Source of the DNA: Elephas maximus indicus
Taxonomy: Eukaryota; Chordata; Mammalia; Proboscidea; Elephantidae
Reading direction: 5' to 3'
DNA: 64,000 nt
NCBI RefSeq assembly: GCF_024166365.1
Contig: NC_064823.1
Coordinates: 2,288,924-2,352,923 of the forward strand
Part shown: one piece after another, positions 50,301 through 59,300 of the stretch
Layout of the letters: every line of letters begins with the position of its first letter
How positions within the stretch are numbered: the first letter of the stretch is position 1
Notes under the pieces: model-generated
Told to the model about the DNA's origin: nothing
The model's input: the letters and a program-made list of their open reading frames with translations, nothing else
Database searches by the model: none
Translations under genes and position numbers: made by a program

Positions 50301-53300
50301 ATATTGGATTCAGTTTGCTACTATTTTGTTGAGGATTTCTGCATCTACATTCATAAGGGATACTGATCTGTAGTTTTCTTTTCTTCTGGTGTCTTTGCCT
50401 GACTATAGTATCATGGCAATGCTGGCCTAATACAATGAGTCAGGAAGTGTTCCCTTCTCTTCTATTTTTTTTTTGGAAGAACTTAAAGATTGAGGTCACT
50501 TCTTCTATAAACGTTTGGTAGAATTCCCCAATGCTATCATATAGTCTAGGATTTCTTTTTGGTTGGGAGGTTTTTGACTACTGATTGAATTTCTTCATTT
50601 GTTTTGGGTCTTTTAAGATTTTCTATTTCTTCTTGAGTCAATTTAGGTAGTTTATATGTTTCTAGGAATTTGTCCATTTCATCTAAGTTACCTAATTTTG
50701 GGCATACAATTATTTATAGTATTCTCTTACACTATTTCTGTAGGCTCGGTTGTAATATCCCCACTTTACTTTCTGATTTTAGGTATTTGCATCTTTTTTC
50801 TCCTGGTCACTCCAGGAAAAGGTTTATTGATTTTCTTAATCTTTAAAAAAAAAAAAAAAAACTCAAATTCTGATTTTGTTGATTCTGTGTTGTTTTCCTG
50901 TTCTCTATTTCGTTTATCTCTGTTCTTATTACTTCCTTACTTCTGGAAGCTCTGGACATAGTTTACTTTTCTTTTTCTAAAACCTAATTGTAGTTAGGTA
51001 TTTTTAAATATATTTTATTTTTGTTGCTGCTATTGAGAATATACACAGAACATATACCAATTCAACAATTTCTACATGTACAATTCAGTGATATTGATTA
51101 CATTAATTTGCCCAATCAGTTTCATCTTCCTTTTCCAAGTTGTTCCTTTCCCCCTGAGTTTCCTATCTAATCTTTTGAGTTGCTGTTGTCAATTTGATCC
51201 CAAATAGATAGATTTTAAAAGAGTTCAATGCTCAAGGCAGACCAAAAACAAAAAACCAGAACAAACCCACTGCCGTTGAGTTGATTCCGACTCATAGCGA
51301 CCCTATAGGACAGAATAGAACTGCCCCATAGAGTTTCCAAGGAGCACCTGGCGGGTTTGAACTGCTGACCTCTTGGTTAGCAGCCGTAGCACTTAACCAC
51401 TATGCCACCAGTTTCCTCAAGGCAGACATTCTTTACTAATTATGCTAAACTACTGTTTGGTTTTAAGAAGACTTCAGGGAGTATTTTTTGTTTGAGGTAC
51501 AAAAGACATCTCAGAGCAAAGGGTTCAGAGGGTTCATCTAGCCTCCATGGCTCCAGAAAGACTGGATTTCATGAGAATTTGAAATTCTGTTCTATATTTT
51601 CCCCCTCTTGATCAGGATTCTTCTATGGAATTTTTGAATCGAAATGTTCAGTATGGTAGCCGGGCACCATCCAGTTCTGGTCTCATGGCAAAGGGGGCAT
51701 ACTCTCCTTCTTCCATTGTTGTTCCAGGTGAACAGAGACTAATTGTTGAACCCTGAATGGCTGCCTGCAAACTTTTAAGACCTCAGGCACTACACAACGA
51801 ACTAGGAGGTAGAACAGAAGCACTAATCACACCATTAGGCCAATAAACTGGGACACCTCATGGAATCATAACCTTAAACCTTCAAACCAAGCAACTAAAT
51901 CCCATGAGGTGTTGGTTGTACACAAGCAGTCTCAGCAGCTACTCTTTTTGTTTTTGTCATTGTTGTAAATACATCTACCACACAGCTTTTGCCAATCCAA
52001 ATTTTTACAGGTATATAACTTATTGACAGCAATTACATTAATCAGTTATGCAACCATACCGTTAATCAATGAGATTTTAAAGTTAGGTTATTTATTTGAA
52101 ATCTTTCTTTATTTAATGTAGGTGTTTATTGCTATACATTTCCCGCTGAGCATGGCCTCTGCTGCATCTCATAAGTTTTGGCATGTTGTGCTTTCATTTT
52201 CATTTGACTTTTACTTCATTTCTCTTATTTCTTCAGTGACGTATTGTTTAATAGCGTATTGTTTAATTTCCACATATTTGGGTTCCTTCCAGTTGTCCTT
52301 TTGTTAATTTCTAGTTTCATTCCATTGTGGTCACAAAAGATACTTTGTATGATTTCCACCTTTTTTTTTTTTTTAATTGAAACTTGCATCGCGATCTATC
52401 CTGGAAAATGAACTATGTGCACTGCAGAAGAATCAATGGGTACTGTATGCCAGGTAGAGTGCTCTACACATGTCCATATAGCTGGTGTAGGTATTCTGGT
52501 GTTCAGATCCTCTATTTCCTTACTCATCTTCTTTCTAGATGCCCTGTCCATTATTGAAAGTGGTATAGAACTGTCTATTTCTCACTTGAATTCTGTCAGT
52601 ATTTGGGGCTCTGGCGTTAAGTGCATTTACAACTGTTATATCTTCTTGATAAACTGACCCTTTTATCATTATATAATGCCCTTACTTGTCTCTTATAATA
52701 GATTTTTGACCAAAGGCTATTTTGTTTGAAATCAAAACAGTCACCCCAGCTCTCTTTTAATCACTATTTGCATGGAACTTTTTTTTTCCCCCAATTCTTG
52801 CACTTTCAACCTATTTGTCTCTTTGACTCTAAGATGTGTCTCTTATAGAAAGTATATGGAGAGTTTTTTTTTTTTTTTAATCCATCTGCCACTCTCTGCC
52901 TTCCGAATGGAAAGTTTAATCCATTTATATATTTAAGGTAATTACCAATAAATAAGGACTTGCTTTTGTCCCTTTGCTATTTGTTTTTGTGCCTTATACC
53001 TTCTTTGTCCTTCAACTCCTCCAATACTGCCGTCACTTTTGTTTAGCTCAATTTTTCGGTAGTGAGCCACTTTGATTTCCTTCTCATTTTCTTTTGAGTA
53101 TATCTTTTGGATCTTGTGTGTGTATGTGTGTGTGGTTACTCTGAGGATTACATTTGACATCTTAAATTCAGAACCTGATTTAAACTGATACCAATTTAAC
53201 TTCAGAAACACACAAAAACTCTGTTCCTATACTGCTCCTCCCAACCTTTATGCAGTTGTTATCATAAACTAATCTTTATACATTATGTGCCCAGTAACTG

Positions 53301-56300
53301 AAATTTATATTTTACATATTTGTCTTTTAGAATCATTTAGGAAATAATTACCAAAGTTAAAATGTAAAAATATTCTAAGACCCTAATACCATGGGCCCTT
53401 ATATCTGCCCATCTGATTTCCTTTATTGGAAATCTTTCTTTTCTTCACACATCAAGTTATCATCTCCTGTCCTTTCAGTTCTATCTGAAGGGCTCCTTTA
53501 GCATTTCTTGTAATGCAGGTCTAGTCATGATGAACTCCCTCAGCTTCTGTTTATCTGGGTATCTCTTAATTTTGTCCTCATTCTTAAAGACAGTTTTGCC
53601 AGATATAGAAATCTTCATTGACAGTTCTTTTTTTTCAGCACTTTAAATATATCATTCCACTGCCTTCTTGCTCTCAAGTTTTTTGAGGAAAAATTAGCAC
53701 TTAACTTTACTGAGGATTACTTGTATGTGACACCTCCATTCTCTCTTACTGCTTTCAGGATTTTCTATCTTTGGTTTTTTGAGTATTTGTTATGATGTGT
53801 CTCAGTGTGGATCTCTTTTGGTTTATCCTATCTGGAGTTTGTTGAGCTTCTTGGATTTGTCTTTTGCCAAATTTGGAAAGGTTTCTGCCTCTAGTTCTTC
53901 AAATATTCATTCTGTTCCTTTCTCTTGCTGCTTCTGGGAATCCCATGAGGCATATGACAGCTCACTTAGTGGTGTCCCACAGTTCCATTAGCCTTTGCTC
54001 AGCTGTACTGATGCTGTTTTCTTTTTGCTCTTCAGCCTCAATAATTTCAATTGCCTTATTCTCCAGTTCACTGATTCTTTCCTCTTCTAGCTCAAATCTG
54101 CTGCTGAGGCCTTCCACTGAATTTTTCATTTCAGTTGTATTTTTCAGCTCCACTAATTGTTTGGTTCCTTTTTACGCTATCTTATTGATAGTCCCGTTTT
54201 GTTTATTTATCATTGTTCTGGTTTCTTTTAGTTCTTTTCTGGTGTTTTCCTTTAGTTCGTTGAACATTTTAATACTGTTGTTTTAACATCTGCTAATCTG
54301 TCTACAATCTGGGCTTCCATAGAAACAATTCTTTCCCGTTGTCCTGTTCTTTTGAATGGGCCATCATTTTCAGTTTCTTTGTATGCCTTGTGCTTTTTCT
54401 GTTGAAGCTGGGTCTTTAAACTATTACAATGTATTTGCACTGAGCATGAGTGTGACTTTTCAATTCCTCCAAATACACGGTACTTTTGTAAGTACTAATT
54501 TCTACAAGAAATTCTCAGGTAGTCACAGCCTTCCATCTTTGCTCACCACTCCCTCCCCCACCTTGTTTGAGTCCAATTCAGGTCAGACTAGAGCTTGCGT
54601 CCTTCAGGCAGCTCCCAGACAGATCAGAACAGACACACGGAACAGTCCACCAGCAAAGAATGCCATACTCACTCCAGAGCCAGAGATTGGGGCCTATCTT
54701 TGAGAAGGCAAGCCATGGTCCAACTCCACTGCAGCTGCCCATCTGCTGCGCCACGAGGGTAAGGGATGGAAACAGTATAAAAACAAGTTTTCCTACTGTT
54801 TAAAAGTCATCTTTTTCTTTTTTCAATGTAGCTGCTGTAATCCTCCACCTACTTTTCAGAGTTCTTACAGGGCTGACATAGCTTTCTAGTTGCTTTTCTT
54901 GGTGCTCATGCAGGAACATCAGGATCTTAGACCTGCTCATGTAGTCACCTTCCCAGAAGTTTTTAAACTGTGTCTCTTATTGTGGGTCAACGGCATTCAA
55001 AAACCAAAGTTCCACACTTTCCTATCGTATATACTATTAATGTTTCTTTCTACAGTACCTTTAGTTATGGCAACTTCCTACCTCCAAGTGCAATGTGCTA
55101 TTTTCTCCAGCTTTAACCATTTAAAACTTAAATTAAAGTAGGCATAATGGAAGGGCAAAAGGCTCAGGGTCTAGGCCAGGTTTTACTTTCTAGGACCTAA
55201 AGCAAATCACTTCATCTCTGGGCTTTAGATTCCTCATACCTTAGATAAAGAGACTGGACTAGATGATCTCTAATGCTTATTCCAGGTCTAATATTCTTTA
55301 CTTTCATCACCTCCATGTCCCTATGTATTTATATTTAAGAAATACTGAACAAGACAATTCCAAATAAATTTTACTTTCTTAGTCTTTAAATTTATGTGGC
55401 ATTACTTGGCAACTAACATTCTATAAATCTCAAAAGATTTGACCTGATAATCTGAAAGGTACATCCATGTTCACAATTTGAGAGTAAGCTGAAAAAAATG
55501 CCTTATATGCACAATTTATATAAAAAATAAGTAGAAAACCTGAAGTTTATGGATCCGTTCTTTAAAGATCTCCCTTTATAAGTTATAATTTATTTCAGAA
55601 TGAAAAGCATTAAAATAAAATCTATTTGAATATATTTTAATGATATCATCATAAAATTATACAAACAGCTAAAAATCTTTCCATATAATGAAACAGATTT
55701 TCTAAAAGACAAAGCAATTAAATGGCTGTATAATCAACTCGATGGCAAAAGATCTGGTTTTTATTGGACAAGCCTCTAGAATTTTTACTATGTTTCTATT
55801 CAGTTCTAGCCCAATTTATTTTTCTGCGTGCAATAACTCCAAGTAGAGAAAACGAAAACTTACCTTGAGGAGTAGCTTTTCATGTTGCAGGTTATCGGAA
55901 TCATATGGCTTTTTTCTCTCATTTTCAACATCTGCATAAAGCTGTTTATAACCAGATATCTGCAGTAAGCAAGCCTTCATGCAGATTTTAAAACTGAAAA
56001 AGATAAAATATTTTTATAAATCATATCGTATCACAATATAGGAATGCCTTCCACAGCTTGTGGTTTATATGTTCATTTAGAAAGCATTTCCTACCAACGA
56101 GCTAAGAGCCTCCTTAAACACAAAGCATTATACTCAGTATTTTATACTAAGGGATAAATCGTATTTTCTAATCACAATACAGCAATGCCTTCCACAGCCT
56201 GTGGTTCATGTGTCTATTTAAAAAGCATTTCTGGCCAATAAGCACCAAGAGCCTCCTTAAACACAAGGCATTATACTAATTATTACGTAAGATATGGTAA

Positions 56301-59300
56301 AACAGGGTCTAGAAAGAAGGCAAGACATGTAAGAATTGCAAACTTTGCAATTACAAGGATTTGTTCTCTTCTATTTTTCATGTTTTCTCTGTATAATTTC
56401 ATATGCTCCAAATATTTATTGCCTGATATCACCAACAGACCTAATTTTCCAAATATATAATGGACAGCTACACGGCAGGTTATCTAAGTCCTCCCAAACA
56501 CCACAGCTTATCTTCCCTGCAGAAACCTGCTCTTTCTAAAGACTCAATCTATTAATGACATCACTAATCAAGTCTGAACACCCAGAATTCTAATCCTTCA
56601 GACGATAAACTGTATAACAGGGAGCTCCTAAAAATTAAACACCTATGCTCATCAAAAGGTTTCACCAAAAGAGTAAAAAGAGAACCTACAGACTGGGAAA
56701 AATTTTTGGCTATGATGCATCCAACAAGGGTCTAATCTCTAAGATCTATAAACTATTTCAACACCTCGACAACAGAAACACAAATAATCCAATTAAGAGA
56801 TGGGCAAAGGAGACATTCAGATGGCTAACAGACATATGAGGAAATTCTCTCGATTATAGAAATGCAAAACTACAACGAGATACCATTTCACCCTGATATT
56901 ACTGGTATTATTCCAAAAAAAAAAAAAAAAGCAACAGAAAATAACAAATGTTGGAGAGGTTGTGGGGAGATTAGAACTCTCATGCATTGCTGGTGGGAAT
57001 ATAAAATGGTACAACCACTATGGAAGACGATATGGTGCCTTCTTAAAAAGCCAGAAATAGAAGAACCATATGATTCTGCAATTCCACTCCTAGGAACATA
57101 TCCTAGAGAAATAAGAGCTATCATATGAATAGACATATGCACACCCATGCTCACTGCAGCATTATTCACAATAGCAAAAAGATGGAAACAACCTAAAAGT
57201 CCATCACCACATGAATGGATAAAAAATTATGGTACATACACACAATGGAGTACTGCTGCGATGTGACGGATCCCTTTGGTGTGGCCTTTCTAGCCATGGT
57301 CATGTAACTCCTACCCAAGTGATTGGGTGCAACTGTGTAAATAAGGCGACTGTGGCCTACCAAGGGGATTGGTCAGTTTTGCCTTAAAAGACAGCAAATT
57401 CGAGAGCAGAGAGAGGATTCCACCACCACCAAAGAAGAAGCGCCAGCGCGTCTTTTGGACCCAGGATCCCTGTGCCAAGAGACTCCTGGAACCAGGGAAC
57501 TAAGACAAAGAGTTGTAACATGGAAGATGACAAGAAGTGGTGGCAGAGAAACAGCAGCAAGAGAGATCGGCAAGAGACAGCACAGTGGGCTTCCCGGCCC
57601 ACAAGCAAGAAAGCTGAGTGCCTTTCGGCAGGAGGCTTGCTGAAGGGATGGGATGCTTCTGAGCACTTGGTAGAGCTAGGTCTACTGACCCACAGAGCTA
57701 GAGCTGAGTGCCTTTGGGCACTTATCGGCAGAGCTAAAAGGGCTTTGTAACACTTGCCTGAGCAGGGCAGAGGCTGAGGGACAGGGAGAGGCCTGCCTGG
57801 AACGGCATCTGGGGAGAGACTGTCCTGATGAAAGAACTGTATCCTGAATGTTCCTGAACCTGAACTGTAACCTGTTTATTTCTCTATTAAGCCCCATAAT
57901 CACGAGTCTTGTCTGTGAGTTCTCTGTGGAAATTGCAATGAATTATCAAGCCCAGCAGAGAAGCAGGGTGCAGCGGGAGGGATGGCTGGTGTCAGAAATG
58001 GTAAAGATGGCTGAGAGAGGAGGCAGGTCTGACCTCTACCTCACAGCAATCAGCCTTGGGCTATTGATCTTGATTGTCCTTCCTCCTTGTGAAGTTAGAG
58101 GAGGTCAGATGCTGCCCCAAGGCCGTTTTTACAACTATGCTACGATAAAGAACAATGAGGAATCCGTGAAACATCTCACAACATGGATGAATCTGGACAG
58201 CATTATGCTGAGTGAAGTCAGTCAGTCACAAAAGGACAAATATTATGTGAGACCACTACTATAAAAACTCAAGAAAAGGCTTACACACAGAATAAAACAA
58301 CCTTTGATCGTTATAAGGGTGGGGAGGGGTGAGGAGGAGAAATCACAAACTAGATAGAAACAAGTGTTAACTTTGGTGAAGGAAAAGAAAACACATGATA
58401 CAAGGGATGTCAGCACAACCTGACCAAGACGTATCATAGCAGCTTCCTAAACACATCTGAACACCTTGAGGGACTAAATCACTGAGGCTGAGGGCTGGGG
58501 ACCTCTAGGTCAATTGGCATAACATAATTCATATAGAAAATGTTCTACATCCTACATTGGTGAATAGTGTCTGCGGTCTTAAAAGGTTGTGAGCAGCCAG
58601 CTAAAATATACCTATTGGTCCTAACCAGACAAGAACAAAGAAGATGGAAGAAAACCGAAGACACAGGGAAAATATTAGTCCAAAGGACTAATGGACCACA
58701 TGAACTACAGGCTCCAGCAGCCTGAGCCCAGAAGAACTACATGGTGCCCGGCAACCACCACTGACACCTCTGATAGGGATCAAAATAGAAGATCCTAGAC
58801 AGAGCAGGAGAAAAATGTAGAACAAAATTCAAATTCACACATACATAGAAAAGACCAGTCTTACTGGTATGACAGAGACGGGAGGAACCTCCAAGACTAT
58901 GGCCCCCAGATACCCTGCTAACTCAGAAGTGAAGTCACTCCCAAAGTCCACTTTTCAAACAACAGGCCTATAAAACAAACAGTAACACATGTAAGCAACA
59001 TGCTTCTTAGTTTAATCAAGTATACGAGACCAAATGAGCAACACTTGTCCAAAAACAAAGATGTGAAGGCAGGAAGGGACGGGAAAACTGGACGAACGGA
59101 CATGGGAAACCCGGGGTGGAAGGGGTGAGAGTGCTGACAGATTGTAGGGAATGCCACCAATGTCACAAAACAATCTGTGTATAAACTTTTGAATGAGAAA
59201 CTAATTTGTACTGTAAACTTTCAACTAAAGCACAATAAATTTTTTTTTTTTTAATTATTTTTTGGGGAAAGGAAGACACAATGCTTATGGACATGGAGCT

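Larger units (their letters stand above)
44305..54960 (-). mobile_element. Older L1, antisense, broken up by nested insertions
   Basis: Host pieces are about 44305-45092, 45594-45956, 49089-50999 and 52081-54960. Going up the element they run from 3' end to ORF2 to ORF1 to 5' UTR. ORF2 pieces include [18 protein letters not shown] (49868-49623); an ORF1-type coiled-coil piece with [18 protein letters not shown] lies at 54153-53962. All frames are broken. It is in the same orientation as ELMOD2. Confidence 0.85.

Noticed and set aside
57472..58264. Open frames of 92 and 138 codons as possible retroviral genes
   Set aside because: They run through the LTR-like insert and its junction with L1 and show no gag, pol or env similarity that I can see.
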